64,000 nucleotides of DNA from Algoriphagus aestuariicola. GTDB taxonomy: Bacteria; Bacteroidota; Bacteroidia; Cytophagales; Cyclobacteriaceae. The stretch lies in contig NZ_JAFKCW010000002.1 of NCBI RefSeq assembly GCF_017254835.1, forward strand, positions 728,592 to 792,591, in the 5' to 3' direction. Both the position numbers and the translations under genes were made by a program. Every line of letters starts with the position of its first letter. Position 1 is the stretch's first letter. Below the pieces are notes generated by a model. It did no database searches and was not told the DNA's origin. It worked only from the letters and a program-made list of their open reading frames with translations. This document shows, one piece after another, positions 32,624 through 42,739 of this stretch.

Positions 32624-35600
32624 ATGAATAGATTCTTGAAATCAAAGTGGTTCAAATTTGGACTTGCGCCGGCCGCCTTTTTACTTTTTGTATTAATCGT
32701 CTTCCCTTTTTTCTTTCAGGAGAAGCTAAAAGCTGAGCTCGAAAAAGCCCTGAATGGGCAAGTGTCGAGCGAGCTGCGATTTGACGACGTACACCTGACT
32801 TTTTTCCGGCATTTCCCTTCGCTCACGCTCTCCGTGGACAATCTATTCTTGGGCGGATCCCCGCCCTTTGCCGGAGACACATTGCTTCACGCCAACGAAC
32901 TGGGCTTTGGGGTGGGCATCACCTCGCTTTTTTCAGACCGCGTGAAAATCAATGAAATCTATCTGGAGCGTGCGACAATTAAGATCCTGCGGGACATCAG
33001 GGGCAATTCCAATTTCGATGTCTTCCCACCTAGCCAGCCGGACAGCATTCCAGGCGATTCCAGCGCTTTTGAGTTTGAGATTGAAAATTTTTCGCTGAAA
33101 GGCAGCCGCTTGCTGTACTTTGATACCTCCCTGGATTTGGTTTGCGAAGCGAATAGCTTGGACTACCGCGGAAGCGGCAATCTGGTAGACGGGCAGCTCA
33201 ACCTCCAAAGCAATGTCCTCATCGGAGAATTCCAGTTGGTATACGATGAGCTTCCGATCTTCAATCGCAACAGGCTTTCAGCTGATCTCGTCACCCGGAT
33301 CAACACCGAGACTACCGCACTCACATTTGAAAGGAATGCTTTAAAAATCAATGATCTCCCCCTCAATTTTGTCGGTGCCTTCGAGTTTATCCCCGGGGGA
33401 TACGACATGAACTTTATCCTGGAGTCATTTGATGCTGATCTGAAAGACATGTTGTCCCTGGTTCCACCCGAATTCATTCCGGGTTTTGAGGAGACCAAGT
33501 TTGGGGGGAAAGGCGACATTGTGGGCTCATTTCAGGGATTTTACCTTCCCGAGAAAAACCAGTTCCCCGGTCTTGTCCTCAACTTAAGACTTCATGATGG
33601 GATGATTGCACGCACTGCGACAAGTCCGGGTGTCGAGCGAATGACCGCCAGGATCAACCTTCAGATACCTGAACTCGACCCCAACCAGCTGATATTCGAC
33701 ATGGACAGCCTTGGATTTGATCTGGGGGATGGCTTTCTCACGGGTGAACTCCATTTGCAGGGCTTGAATCCCATGAGAATCGATTCGGATCTGCAAGCCA
33801 AGCTGGACCTGGCCCACCTTCACGCCGCGCTAGGTACGGAGGGTTTGGACTATCGCGGCCAGCTGGACCTACTTTTTCACGCTCAGGGAAACTATCGCTT
33901 TGAGGCCGATCCTACTAGCCTCCGAGATCAGAAACCTATCATTCGGACTATTCCTGTCTTCGATTTTTCAGCAAAGCTTGAAGAGGGCTACCTGCACTGG
34001 ACGGAGCTGCCCGAGCCCATCAAAGACCTAACCATAGAAGTGGCAGCCAACTCGCCGGATAGCTTGCCAAACCATGTAAACCTAGAGGTTTCAAGGCTTC
34101 ATTTTCAAGTATTGGATCAGATCACGGATGGCTTTTTCAAGTACTTTGGAAGAGAAAACCAGCGCATCGACGCCAATCTCAGCAGCAGCTTTGACCTAAA
34201 GGACATCCCCAAATTCTATCCTTTGGACTCCGGATTCCAACTTGCAGGTCAGCTTAGACTTGAGCTCCTGGCCCAAGGACACTATCTCCCTGCCGAAAAA
34301 ATCTCTCCTGTCGTTAATACTACCCTTAGACTTGAGGACGGATACATCCAAAGTCCTTATTTTCCTGAGCCGATCCAGGATATCACTTGCAGCCTTGCCG
34401 TGGCCAATCCCACCAACTCTTTCGCAGACCTTGAATTTGACATCCAAGCCCTCTCATTCACCCTTGCCGAGAGTCCTTTTGTGCTCAGGGCGAATATCAA
34501 AAACCTCGAAGACATCCAATATGACATCGAAACTCAAGGCCGATTGGAATTAGGAAAGCTTTCCCAAGTCTTCGGAATGGAAGGATCACAGGTCGACGGC
34601 TACCTGCTGGCAGACTTGAGTCTAAAGGGAAAACAAAGCGATGCAGCAGCGGGTAGGATCAGCCAATTGGACAACCGGGGCAGCTTGGAAATCGAAAAAA
34701 TCCAAATCAGGACGGACCTGCTCCCCAAGCCGATAAGGCTGGAAAAAGGCAGCTTGAATTTCACTCAGGACAAGATCGAGTTTCAGGACTTCCTGTTCGG
34801 CTACTCTGATAACGAATTTGTCGCCTCTGGCCAGTTTACCAACTATCTGGGATATCTGGCGGACGACAAAGAAACCCTCCGAGGCAGCATGGCTCTCAAA
34901 ACCTCCTATGTCGACTTGGACGACTTTATGTTTTTTGGCGAAGCTGAACCCCTCAAAAACGATACCCTTGGGGTGGTAACGGGAGTGATCGTACCGCCTT
35001 CCAACCTTGAGCTAAAAGTATCCGCCAGCGCGGAATCCGTACGCTTTGGAGACTATCAGGTCAGCGAATTCACGGGCGAGCTGAGCACTTCGCCCCGGGA
35101 GATCCTATTAAACGAAACGAGTTTTAGCATCGTGGGTGCTCGGGTAGCGATGCAAGGCGCCTACCGAGCCACCTCCCCTTTCTCCGCCGACTTTGAGTAC
35201 GAGATCGACGCGAGAGACTTTGACATCCAGCGAGCCTATCAGGAGGTACCGATCTTCAGGGAGATGGTGTCTTTTGCGGAATATGCGGAAGGCAAGGCGT
35301 CTTTGGAGTACCAGCTCGGAGGAAGATTAGATGCCGACATGTATCCGATCCTGTCGTCGATAAAGGGTGAAGGGAGCCTTGGACTGAAAGACATTAAGCT
35401 GAAAGGATTCAAACTTATGAATACGGTAGCGGAAAAAACCGAAACCGAGGAGCTCAACGATCCGACGCTGAATGACATAGAGATCAAAAGCACTATCGCC
35501 AACAACCTGATTACTATCCCTCGAACTAAAATGAGAATCGCGGGATTCAGGCCAAGACTAGAGGGCCAAGTGAGCCTGGATGGCGACCTAAACATCGGCA

Positions 35601-35773
35601 TGAGGCTGGGCCTCCCACCTTTGGGAGTCTTTGGAATCCCGGTCAAAATCACCGGAAATGCGGAAAACTATGAGATAAAAGTGGGCAAATCCACCAAGGA
35701 GGATAATTTAGACGCAGAATTTGATGAGCAGGCGCCTAGCCCACAACCTAACCCAAATGTCCAAAATGAATAA
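32624..35773 (+). CDS. AsmA-like inner-membrane/periplasmic protein
   Basis: 1049 residues. One N-terminal membrane anchor (about 13-32, FGLAPAAFLLFVLIVFPFFF) followed by a long repetitive beta-rich periplasmic part, with the AsmA start (SSELRFDDVHLTFFRHFPSLTLSVDNLFLGG) and an AsmA_2-like C-terminus (IEIKSTIANNLITIPRTKMRIAGFRPRLEGQVSLDGDLNIGMRLGLPP). Such proteins belong to the bridge-like group thought to move or sort lipids between the membranes. It ends in an acidic, proline-rich tail (EFDEQAPSPQPNPNVQNE). The next gene overlaps its end by 8 bases. Confidence 0.9.
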   Translation: MNRFLKSKWFKFGLAPAAFLLFVLIVFPFFFQEKLKAELEKALNGQVSSELRFDDVHLTFFRHFPSLTLSVDNLFLGGSPPFAGDTLLHANELGFGVGITSLFSDRVKINEIYLERATIKILRDIRGNSNFDVFPPSQPDSIPGDSSAFEFEIENFSLKGSRLLYFDTSLDLVCEANSLDYRGSGNLVDGQLNLQSNVLIGEFQLVYDELPIFNRNRLSADLVTRINTETTALTFERNALKINDLPLNFVGAFEFIPGGYDMNFILESFDADLKDMLSLVPPEFIPGFEETKFGGKGDIVGSFQGFYLPEKNQFPGLVLNLRLHDGMIARTATSPGVERMTARINLQIPELDPNQLIFDMDSLGFDLGDGFLTGELHLQGLNPMRIDSDLQAKLDLAHLHAALGTEGLDYRGQLDLLFHAQGNYRFEADPTSLRDQKPIIRTIPVFDFSAKLEEGYLHWTELPEPIKDLTIEVAANSPDSLPNHVNLEVSRLHFQVLDQITDGFFKYFGRENQRIDANLSSSFDLKDIPKFYPLDSGFQLAGQLRLELLAQGHYLPAEKISPVVNTTLRLEDGYIQSPYFPEPIQDITCSLAVANPTNSFADLEFDIQALSFTLAESPFVLRANIKNLEDIQYDIETQGRLELGKLSQVFGMEGSQVDGYLLADLSLKGKQSDAAAGRISQLDNRGSLEIEKIQIRTDLLPKPIRLEKGSLNFTQDKIEFQDFLFGYSDNEFVASGQFTNYLGYLADDKETLRGSMALKTSYVDLDDFMFFGEAEPLKNDTLGVVTGVIVPPSNLELKVSASAESVRFGDYQVSEFTGELSTSPREILLNETSFSIVGARVAMQGAYRATSPFSADFEYEIDARDFDIQRAYQEVPIFREMVSFAEYAEGKASLEYQLGGRLDADMYPILSSIKGEGSLGLKDIKLKGFKLMNTVAEKTETEELNDPTLNDIEIKSTIANNLITIPRTKMRIAGFRPRLEGQVSLDGDLNIGMRLGLPPLGVFGIPVKITGNAENYEIKVGKSTKEDNLDAEFDEQAPSPQPNPNVQNE

Positions 35774-36839
35774 ACCTATCCGAATCCTTGTCGTAGGCTG
35801 CGGCAACATGGGAGCTTCCCATGCAACAGCCTATCACCATATGTCCGAATTTGACATCTGCGGCCTGGTAGCCCGGGGTGACAGCAAGGCCCGAATCAAC
35901 GAAGCGCTGAATTCCTCCTACGCCCTCTATGACGATTTCCATGAGGCGCTGAACAAGACCAAACCCGATGCCGTCTGCATCTCCACCTATCCGGATACAC
36001 ACGAGGAGTTTGCACTGAAGGCCCTGGATGCAGGGTGCCACATTTTTATTGAAAAGCCTTTGGCTGATACGATTTTGGGTTGCGAAAAAATCATCGAAAA
36101 GGCCAAAGAGACCGGCAAAAAAGTCGTCGTGGGATACATTCTCAGACACCATCCTTCTTGGATCAGATTTATCTCCGAAGCACAAAAAATGGGCAAGCCC
36201 CTAGTAATGCGGATGAACTTAAACCAACAAAGTCAGGGATACATGTGGGATGTCCACCGAAATCTGATGAAATCACTCAGTCCTATCGTAGACTGCGGTG
36301 TGCACTACATCGATGTGATGTGCCAAATGACTCGGTCAAAACCTCTTTCCGTCACGGCAATAGGAGCCAGATTGACCGATGACATAGCCAAGGACAACTA
36401 CAACTACGGGCAGCTTCAGATCCGTTTTGAAGACGGATCCGTGGGCTGGTACGAAGCTGGATGGGGCCCTATGGTCAGCGAAACGGCATTCTTCGTGAAG
36501 GATGTCTTCGGCCCAAAAGGTTCAGTCTCCATCGTGGCCAAAGATGCTGGTGCTGCGGGAAAATCAGATAATGTCGACAGCCATACCAAGACTGAATCAA
36601 TCCGCCTACACCATGCAGACATCGACCCCGAAAATCATTTCACGAGAAAAGATGAATGGATAGACATGACCGAAGAGCCCGACCATCAGGAGCTTTGCAA
36701 CCGCGAGCAGCGCTACTTTCTGCAGGCCATCGTCGACAACGTCGACCTTCGCGATCATCTCGATGACGCGCTCAATAGCTTGAAAATTGCTTTTGCCTGC
36801 GATGAATCAGTGAAAACCGGGGAGGCCGTCAAGCTTTAG
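35766..36839 (+). CDS. Gfo/Idh/MocA family oxidoreductase
   Basis: 357 residues from ATG 35766 (an ATG three codons upstream is also possible), overlapping the AsmA-like gene by the sequence ATGAATAA. N-terminal Rossmann fold (ILVVGCGNMGASHATAYHHM), the EKP motif (HIFIEKPLADTILGCEKII, about 97-115) and the C-terminal sheet domain with DCGVHYIDVMCQM. It uses NAD(P) to oxidise or reduce a sugar or cyclitol in the cytoplasm. The substrate cannot be predicted; it is not linked to the fucose genes, which start 5.9 kb further on. Confidence 0.93.
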   Translation: MNKPIRILVVGCGNMGASHATAYHHMSEFDICGLVARGDSKARINEALNSSYALYDDFHEALNKTKPDAVCISTYPDTHEEFALKALDAGCHIFIEKPLADTILGCEKIIEKAKETGKKVVVGYILRHHPSWIRFISEAQKMGKPLVMRMNLNQQSQGYMWDVHRNLMKSLSPIVDCGVHYIDVMCQMTRSKPLSVTAIGARLTDDIAKDNYNYGQLQIRFEDGSVGWYEAGWGPMVSETAFFVKDVFGPKGSVSIVAKDAGAAGKSDNVDSHTKTESIRLHHADIDPENHFTRKDEWIDMTEEPDHQELCNREQRYFLQAIVDNVDLRDHLDDALNSLKIAFACDESVKTGEAVKL

Positions 36840-36911
36840 ATTTACAGAATCCGACATTTCATAGGCGAAGAAACCGAAACCCACTATCTTTTAGCTTTTA
36901 ATTACAAATCA

Positions 36912-38825
36912 ATGGGAATTGGCCACAAACCCAAAGAATATTCTGCTGCTGACTCCCCTCCGCCAAACCGCCTGAATTCCGACTCTGACCTACTTCGACG
37001 AATCGAGTCCCTCGGCAACATCGGACACTGGGAGCTGGATCTGGCAACAGGCCAATCCACTTGGTCTGAACAGATGTATCGAATACTGGGTTTGAACCCC
37101 AATGGAGCGACTCCACCCATCGACCTAGCACTGGAGTTGATCCATCCCGACGACAGGAAGCAAGTGGATGACGCCATGCAAAAAGCCTTGGAATCCGGGG
37201 ATTTACTGAAGATCGAAAACAGGGTTGTACTTCCGGACGGATCGATCCGTCACTTGATCTCGGAAGGCATGGTAGATCGGAATTCCGCGGGTTTGGCCAT
37301 CCGGTTGTTTGGCATATCGAGGGATATTTCTCAGGAAAAGCAGAAGGAGGAAAATCTCCAAAAATCCAACCTCTACCTCGAAAACATCTTCAATACTACC
37401 CAAGATCTGATCTTCTTGGCCGATGAAAACGGCGCCTTCCTGAAAGCCTCAAAGTCCTGTGAAAAAATACTTGGATATAGCCAGTCGGAATTAAAGGGTA
37501 AGTCCTTCCGCGACTTAGTGCATCCTGATGATTTTGAAGCCACGGTGGAAAGCAGAAAAAAGATCATGAGTGGAGACTCCTCTTCTGATTTTCAAAATCG
37601 CTATTTCAAAAAAGACGGCTCAGTCGTCTATCTAAACTGGTCCGCGACGCTGGACGAGACATCCAAGACAGTCTTTGCTGTGGCCAGGGACATTACCCAG
37701 CTTGTACGCACAGAAGCAGCACTCAAAGCTGACCGACAGAAGCTCTCCATTGTCCTTGACGCATCCCCGGAGACGATTTGGGCTCTGGACCGGGACTACC
37801 GTCTGGTCACAGCCAATACCGAGTTTCTTCGGGCCATGAAGGACGTTTTCAATTGGGTAGTTTCTCCAGGCGACAACCTGGTCTTTGGCATTGACTTGCC
37901 AGCGGAATTCATCCAGGAATGGAAAGTTTGGTATGACCGGGCTCTTGCAGGCGAAACGTTCTCTATCGTGCGAAAAGTGACTATCATGGAAAAAGGCGGT
38001 TACATGGAGGTCAGTTTCAAACCGATTTTTGAAGCGGGGGAAGTGGTTGCCATCTGCTGCTATTCCATGGACATCACCCATCGCAAAACCTATGAGGAAT
38101 CGCTGAAAAAACTCAACGTGGAACTTGCCGAATCCAACCGCGGGCTCGAAATCTCAAACAAAGAATTGGAGCAGTTTGCCTATGTCGCCTCCCACGACCT
38201 GCAGGAGCCGCTCCGTATGATCACCAGCTTCCTAGGACTGATCAAGCTCAAATACAGCCATGTCTTGGATGAAAAAGGCCTGCAGTACATCCACTATTCC
38301 GTCGATGGAGCCAAGCGAATGCGGGACATCATTCTCGATCTGCTGGAATTTTCGAGAATAGGAACCCAGCCAGAATCCAAACAAGTCGCCAACACCGCCG
38401 ACCTGGTCCAGGAAGTACTCCTGCTGAACAAAAAGTTGATTCGGGACAAAAATGCGCTTATCCACATCGGCCCGCTGCCGAACATCAACTGTCACAGCAG
38501 TACCATCGTGCAGCTCTTCCAAAACCTCATCAACAACGGTCTAAAGTATCAGACCGGAGAAAGTAGCCCTGAAATATGGATTGAGGGCAAAGAGTCGGAA
38601 ACCGAGTGGGAGTTTTCGGTACGGGACAATGGAATCGGAATCGAGTCTGAATTTATCGAGAAGATCTTCGTTATTTTTCAGCGACTGCATCATAAAGAAC
38701 AATACTCCGGCTCAGGCATCGGGCTGGCGATATGTAAAAAAATAGTCGAATTCCACGGAGGAAGAATCTGGGTGAACTCAGTTCCCGGACAGGGAAGTAC
38801 TTTTTGTTTTACTGTCAAGAAATAG
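36912..38825 (+). CDS. Soluble multi-PAS sensor histidine kinase
   Basis: 637 residues without membrane segments. Three PAS domains: a PAS_3 type at about 45-140 (WSEQMYRILGL...IHPDDRKQVDDAM), a second at about 155-275 (ENIFNTTQDLIFLADENGAFL) and a third at about 285-395. A coiled linker leads to HisKA (about 405-480, phospho-acceptor H428 in FAYVASHDLQEPLRMI) and HATPase_c (NLINNGLKYQ, RDNGIGI, GSGIGLAIC). It resembles the kinase core of phytochrome-like proteins, but no chromophore domain is present. It leads the five-gene signalling cluster ending at 42662. Confidence 0.94.
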   Translation: MGIGHKPKEYSAADSPPPNRLNSDSDLLRRIESLGNIGHWELDLATGQSTWSEQMYRILGLNPNGATPPIDLALELIHPDDRKQVDDAMQKALESGDLLKIENRVVLPDGSIRHLISEGMVDRNSAGLAIRLFGISRDISQEKQKEENLQKSNLYLENIFNTTQDLIFLADENGAFLKASKSCEKILGYSQSELKGKSFRDLVHPDDFEATVESRKKIMSGDSSSDFQNRYFKKDGSVVYLNWSATLDETSKTVFAVARDITQLVRTEAALKADRQKLSIVLDASPETIWALDRDYRLVTANTEFLRAMKDVFNWVVSPGDNLVFGIDLPAEFIQEWKVWYDRALAGETFSIVRKVTIMEKGGYMEVSFKPIFEAGEVVAICCYSMDITHRKTYEESLKKLNVELAESNRGLEISNKELEQFAYVASHDLQEPLRMITSFLGLIKLKYSHVLDEKGLQYIHYSVDGAKRMRDIILDLLEFSRIGTQPESKQVANTADLVQEVLLLNKKLIRDKNALIHIGPLPNINCHSSTIVQLFQNLINNGLKYQTGESSPEIWIEGKESETEWEFSVRDNGIGIESEFIEKIFVIFQRLHHKEQYSGSGIGLAICKKIVEFHGGRIWVNSVPGQGSTFCFTVKK

Positions 38826-38837
38826 ATCCAAAGGGCA

Positions 38838-40820
38838 TTGAAAAAAGCAAAAGAGAGAATCTACAAGCTTCTGTTTTTCAGCCCAAGGCTGACCGGGTGG
38901 ATCGCTTTTGCCTTTTCCCTGGCTCTTGCGCTGTTTTTTACATTTGCAGGCTATCAGCTACGGCTTGCCTCAGAGCGGGAACTGGTCACGTTCAAATTGA
39001 ACGAATTTGAAAATCTCCTCACTGATGCGCTCAATGACGGAGTCTCGGCGGCCAAAACGCTGGGTTTTATTGCGCAATATCAAAGAGGGGTCGAGGAAGA
39101 CTTTCAAAACATCGGTCAACAACTACTTTCCAGCAACCCTCATGTGGATGTATTGCAGCTCTTGGACAGCGGGCGAATAGTGGCGGTCTACCCCTTGTCT
39201 GGCAACGAAACCGTGATCGGGTACGATGTCCTCAAAGACCCCAAGACCAAAAAGGAAGTGGAGGAAGCGATACTGAGAAATGAGGTCTATTTCTCAGGGC
39301 CACTCCAACTCAAACAGGGAGGCAATGCAATCGTCGGAAGGTATCCCCTATTCAAAGACCAAAAATTCGCGGGGATCTCCGCCGTCATCATCTACTTCAA
39401 TGACCTGCTCCGTACGGCATCGCTGGATAGACAGCAAGAAAGCCCATTTTGGGTGCAGCTTTCGAAAGTCAATCCGAACTCGGGATTGTTGGAAAATTTC
39501 CTCCCGGAAGAACATTCTGAGAGGTTCAATGGCTTTAAAGCTGAAGTATTTTTGGGGATAGGAAACTGGACACTTTCCCTTCAGCTCAAAAAAAGCACGG
39601 CAATACCCAGACTCATCCTACACGGCTTCATGAGCTTGATCGGATCAGCCTTGTTTGGCTTTCTGATGTGGAATTTTGCTCGGCAGCCCTCTCTTTTGAT
39701 GAAAAAGCTAAAGGAGAAAACCGAGGAGATTCTTTTGGCCAATGAACGTTTCGAGCTTGCTTCCCAAGCTACCTCAGACGCCATTTGGGATTGGAACCTA
39801 TTGACCAATGAGAAGTACCGTTCCAGCCAATTTTCCGTGATTTTTGGCTATGGACAAGATGAACTTGAAAGGCAGAAACAATTCAGAGTCGATCTGATTC
39901 ACCCAGAGGATCAGGACTATGTCCAATCCAAACTTCAGGAAGCTCTCTCCGGGAGCTCCAATCGCTGGGAAATAGAGTTCCGTGGCCGAAAGGCCGATCA
40001 ATCTTATGCCTATGTGCGGGAAAAAGGCTTCATCATCCGAGACTCGGAGGGAAAGGCTGTGCGGATGATCGGGGCAACCCAGGACATCACCAAACAGAAG
40101 ACCGACAAACTGAATCTAATCCAAGCCAATCAGCAATTGAGCAACGCAAACGAAGAACTGAAGATTTTTGCCTCGCTCGCATCCCATGATCTTCGTGAGC
40201 CTTTGAGGATGATCAGTTCGTTCATGTCCCTGCTTGAAAAAAACTATGGCCCGGATCTGGATGACAAAGCCAAGCGCTACATTTCCTATGCCATGGACGG
40301 AGCCAAGCGGCTGACCGTCATGATCAACGACCTGCTGGAATATTCCAAAGTGGGATTTGAATCCTCCGCCACCGAGTTTATCGATACCCGAGAGCTGGTG
40401 GAGAAGGTCATCCAGCTAAAATCAAATCTGATCAGAGAATCCGAAGCGGAAATTCGGGTGGGGGAACTTCCCGTCATCAAAGGGGTGAAAACCCCACTTC
40501 AGCTTGTGTTTCAAAATCTCATCGGCAACGCACTGAAGTACAGAAATCCCGACGTCAAGCCCGAAATTGTCATTTCGGGAAAAGACCTGGAACATTTTTG
40601 GGAATTTTCTGTCGAGGACAATGGAATAGGTATAGACGGTGATTATCTTGAGCACATATTTGGAATCTTAAAGCGCCTTCATCCCAAAGAAAAATACCCT
40701 GGAACCGGCATGGGCCTCGCCACTTGCCGCAAAATCGTCAGCCAACATGGAGGAAAAATATGGGCTGAATCCACGATAGGTCTGGGAAGTAAGTTTCTTT
40801 TTACAATTAAAAAGACATGA
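38838..40820 (+). CDS. Membrane-bound CHASE-PAS sensor histidine kinase
   Basis: 660 residues from TTG at 38838, preceded by AAAGGG and 12 bases after the previous stop; no in-frame ATG suits. TM1 (about 17-38), an extracytoplasmic CHASE-like domain (about 75-200, with the pattern YFSGPLQLKQGGNAIVGRYPLF), TM2 (about 258-280), a PAS_3 domain (about 300-415) and a kinase core closely similar to the preceding gene (FASLASHDLREPLRMIS; HATPase EDNGIGIDG and GTGMGLATC). It probably senses a small ligand in the periplasm. The downstream receiver gene overlaps it by 4 bases, making it the likely partner. Confidence 0.92.
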   Translation: MKKAKERIYKLLFFSPRLTGWIAFAFSLALALFFTFAGYQLRLASERELVTFKLNEFENLLTDALNDGVSAAKTLGFIAQYQRGVEEDFQNIGQQLLSSNPHVDVLQLLDSGRIVAVYPLSGNETVIGYDVLKDPKTKKEVEEAILRNEVYFSGPLQLKQGGNAIVGRYPLFKDQKFAGISAVIIYFNDLLRTASLDRQQESPFWVQLSKVNPNSGLLENFLPEEHSERFNGFKAEVFLGIGNWTLSLQLKKSTAIPRLILHGFMSLIGSALFGFLMWNFARQPSLLMKKLKEKTEEILLANERFELASQATSDAIWDWNLLTNEKYRSSQFSVIFGYGQDELERQKQFRVDLIHPEDQDYVQSKLQEALSGSSNRWEIEFRGRKADQSYAYVREKGFIIRDSEGKAVRMIGATQDITKQKTDKLNLIQANQQLSNANEELKIFASLASHDLREPLRMISSFMSLLEKNYGPDLDDKAKRYISYAMDGAKRLTVMINDLLEYSKVGFESSATEFIDTRELVEKVIQLKSNLIRESEAEIRVGELPVIKGVKTPLQLVFQNLIGNALKYRNPDVKPEIVISGKDLEHFWEFSVEDNGIGIDGDYLEHIFGILKRLHPKEKYPGTGMGLATCRKIVSQHGGKIWAESTIGLGSKFLFTIKKT

Positions 40821-41251
40821 CCAGACCCCCTATCAAGATCCTGTTGGTGGAAGACAACGAAGGAGATATTTTGCTGACGACCGAAGCCTTGCAGGAATGC
40901 AAGATCGCCAATGAACTCCATACCCTCAGAGATGGAAGTGAGGCGCTTTTCTATCTGATGACCCAAGCCAAACAGAGCCTCAATGAACTGCCGGACCTGA
41001 TTCTCCTAGACGTTAATCTCCCGAAAAAAAATGGCCATGAAGTATTGGAAAGCGTCAAAAACCATCCGGACCTGAAGCATATTCCCATCATCATGCTGAC
41101 AACCTCCTCCTCCGAGTCAGACATTCTGAAAGCCTACCAGGAGCACGCAAACTGCTACATCATCAAGCCACTGGAGGTGAGTGACTTCCTACACGTGACC
41201 TCCAAAATCGAAGAGTTTTGGCTGAGTATAGCTCGGCTTCCCCGAACTTGA
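40817..41251 (+). CDS. Single-domain response regulator, Rcp1-like
   Basis: 144 residues, receiver only. Acid pair E12/D13, phospho-acceptor D65 (LILLDVNLP), the Thr block MLTTSSSESD and Lys in YIIKPLEV. The long D-x-x-L-P-KKNG loop is typical of Rcp1 of cyanobacterial phytochrome. With no output domain it should act as a phosphate carrier between kinases. Its start overlaps the CHASE kinase stop (ATGA). Confidence 0.95.
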   Translation: MTRPPIKILLVEDNEGDILLTTEALQECKIANELHTLRDGSEALFYLMTQAKQSLNELPDLILLDVNLPKKNGHEVLESVKNHPDLKHIPIIMLTTSSSESDILKAYQEHANCYIIKPLEVSDFLHVTSKIEEFWLSIARLPRT

Positions 41252-41257
41252 GGTACC

Positions 41258-42286
41258 ATGCATAAGGACAAAAAGGCTTACCATATCCTCGTCATCGAAG
41301 ACAACTTCGGAGATTTTGTCCTGATAGAGGAATATTTGGCGGAAAATATTCTGGAAGCCAACCTAAAACAAATCGAAACCTTCCAGGCCGCCAGAAAGAT
41401 ACTTCAAAATCCACCCGGAAAATTCGACCTGATTTTCCTTGATCTGACGCTGCCGGACCTCTCCGGGGAAAAATTGATCGTGGAGATCTTGGAGCTTGCC
41501 GGGGACACGCCCGTGGTCGCCCTCACGGGATTTTCTGACTTGGATTTCACCATCAAATCCCTGTCGCTTGGCGTATCGGACTACCTGCTCAAAGACGAAC
41601 TGACTCCCACCATCCTTTACAAGACGATAGTCTACTCCATACAACGGAAAAAATTCACAGACCAGATCCAGCGGTCTGAAAAACGGTACAGTGACCTCTT
41701 CCAGCTCAGCCCCTTGCCCATGTGGGTTTTTGATGCGGATACACTGAAATTCCTCAGCATCAACCAAGCCGCCATCAACCACTATGGGTATTCCGAGGAA
41801 GAATTTCTCGCCCTCAGCATTGCCGATCTTCGGCCAAAGGGCGAGAGCCATGGCATAGCGAAAGAACTGGAAAACTTGCTGCTTGATCCATCCTCGGTTC
41901 AAAAGAACGTTTTTCGCCACCTGAAGAAATCAGGCGAAACGATTACTGTGGAAACTACCTACAAAAGGCTGCCTTTCAATGAAAGAAACGCCATGCTGGT
42001 CATTATCAACGACATCACGGATCGAAATCGACACATCGAAACCATCGAAAAACAAAACCAGAATTTGATGGAAATCGCGTGGATTCAGTCCCATGTCGTC
42101 AGAGCTCCCCTGGCCCGCCTACTCGGACTAGTCAATCTCCTCGATACCGAAACCTCCGATTTGAACGCCGAGAGTAAAAAGCTGATGGGCTATATCAGGG
42201 ACTCGGCCGGGGAACTGGATGAAATCATCCGCGAAATCAGCAGAAAATCCGAAACAATCGAACACTTGGACAAAAATGAAGACTGA
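41258..42286 (+). CDS. Receiver-PAS-HisKA protein without ATPase domain
   Basis: 342 residues. Receiver (1-125, E14/D15, phospho-acceptor D62 in LIFLDLTLP, Lys in YLLKDEL), PAS (about 145-260, LPMWVFDADTLKFLSIN...YGYSEEEFL) and a HisKA-like helical pair (about 270-335) with the phospho-acceptor block AWIQSHVVRAPLARLLGLVNLL. The protein stops there: no N, G1 or G2 box of a HATPase. It cannot be a self-sufficient kinase and more likely passes phosphate like an HPt protein or dimerises with a kinase (inference). The next receiver gene begins inside its end. Confidence 0.9.
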   Translation: MHKDKKAYHILVIEDNFGDFVLIEEYLAENILEANLKQIETFQAARKILQNPPGKFDLIFLDLTLPDLSGEKLIVEILELAGDTPVVALTGFSDLDFTIKSLSLGVSDYLLKDELTPTILYKTIVYSIQRKKFTDQIQRSEKRYSDLFQLSPLPMWVFDADTLKFLSINQAAINHYGYSEEEFLALSIADLRPKGESHGIAKELENLLLDPSSVQKNVFRHLKKSGETITVETTYKRLPFNERNAMLVIINDITDRNRHIETIEKQNQNLMEIAWIQSHVVRAPLARLLGLVNLLDTETSDLNAESKKLMGYIRDSAGELDEIIREISRKSETIEHLDKNED

Positions 42287-42662
42287 ACTGATCCTAGTAG
42301 ACGACGATCCGGTGCTCTTGGTCATGCTCCAAAAGATGTTCAGCATCGTCGATCCAAACCTGCAGCTCAGCCCATTCCACTCGGGAAAAGAAGCCTTGGC
42401 CTATCTGTCAGGAAACCATGATACAGCACACCAAAAATTCATTTTGCTGGACATCAACCTTCGGGACATGAGCGCCTGGCAATTTATGAACGAGTTCGAA
42501 AACGTCCGGAAAACCTGCCCTAGCGTCATTCTCATCACTTCCTCTGTCGCCAGTGCCAATGCCGAAAAGGCAAAGAACTACGCCCCTGTCGTCGGCTTTT
42601 TTGAAAAACCCATCACCTTCCAAAATATCGAGCAGATCTTAAAACTGGTCGGGAAGCATTAA
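42276..42662 (+). CDS. Single-domain response regulator
   Basis: 128 residues from ATG 42276, which overlaps the previous stop by 11 bases; an upstream in-frame start would lie deep in the preceding gene. Receiver only: D9/D10/D11, phospho-acceptor D59 (FILLDINLRDM), Ser/Thr in LITSSVASAN and Lys in FFEKPITF. It is the last gene of the phosphorelay cluster. No DNA-binding or enzyme output domain is encoded in this cluster. Confidence 0.93.
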   Translation: MKTELILVDDDPVLLVMLQKMFSIVDPNLQLSPFHSGKEALAYLSGNHDTAHQKFILLDINLRDMSAWQFMNEFENVRKTCPSVILITSSVASANAEKAKNYAPVVGFFEKPITFQNIEQILKLVGKH

Positions 42663-42672
42663 AAGTCCTTGC

Positions 42673-42680
42673 TATATTTG
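42673..42680 (+). promoter_or_regulatory. Probable -7 box of the fucose operon
   Basis: TATATTTG is an exact match to the Bacteroidota -7 consensus TAnnTTTG, 59 bases before the first SDR gene. No clear TTG is seen at the -33 position, so an activator may be needed. Confidence 0.45.
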
Positions 42681-42739
42681 TCCATTCTTGATTGCTTGTT
42701 TTTTGTTTCGACAAGAACCTTGACCCTAACCTGTAACTA

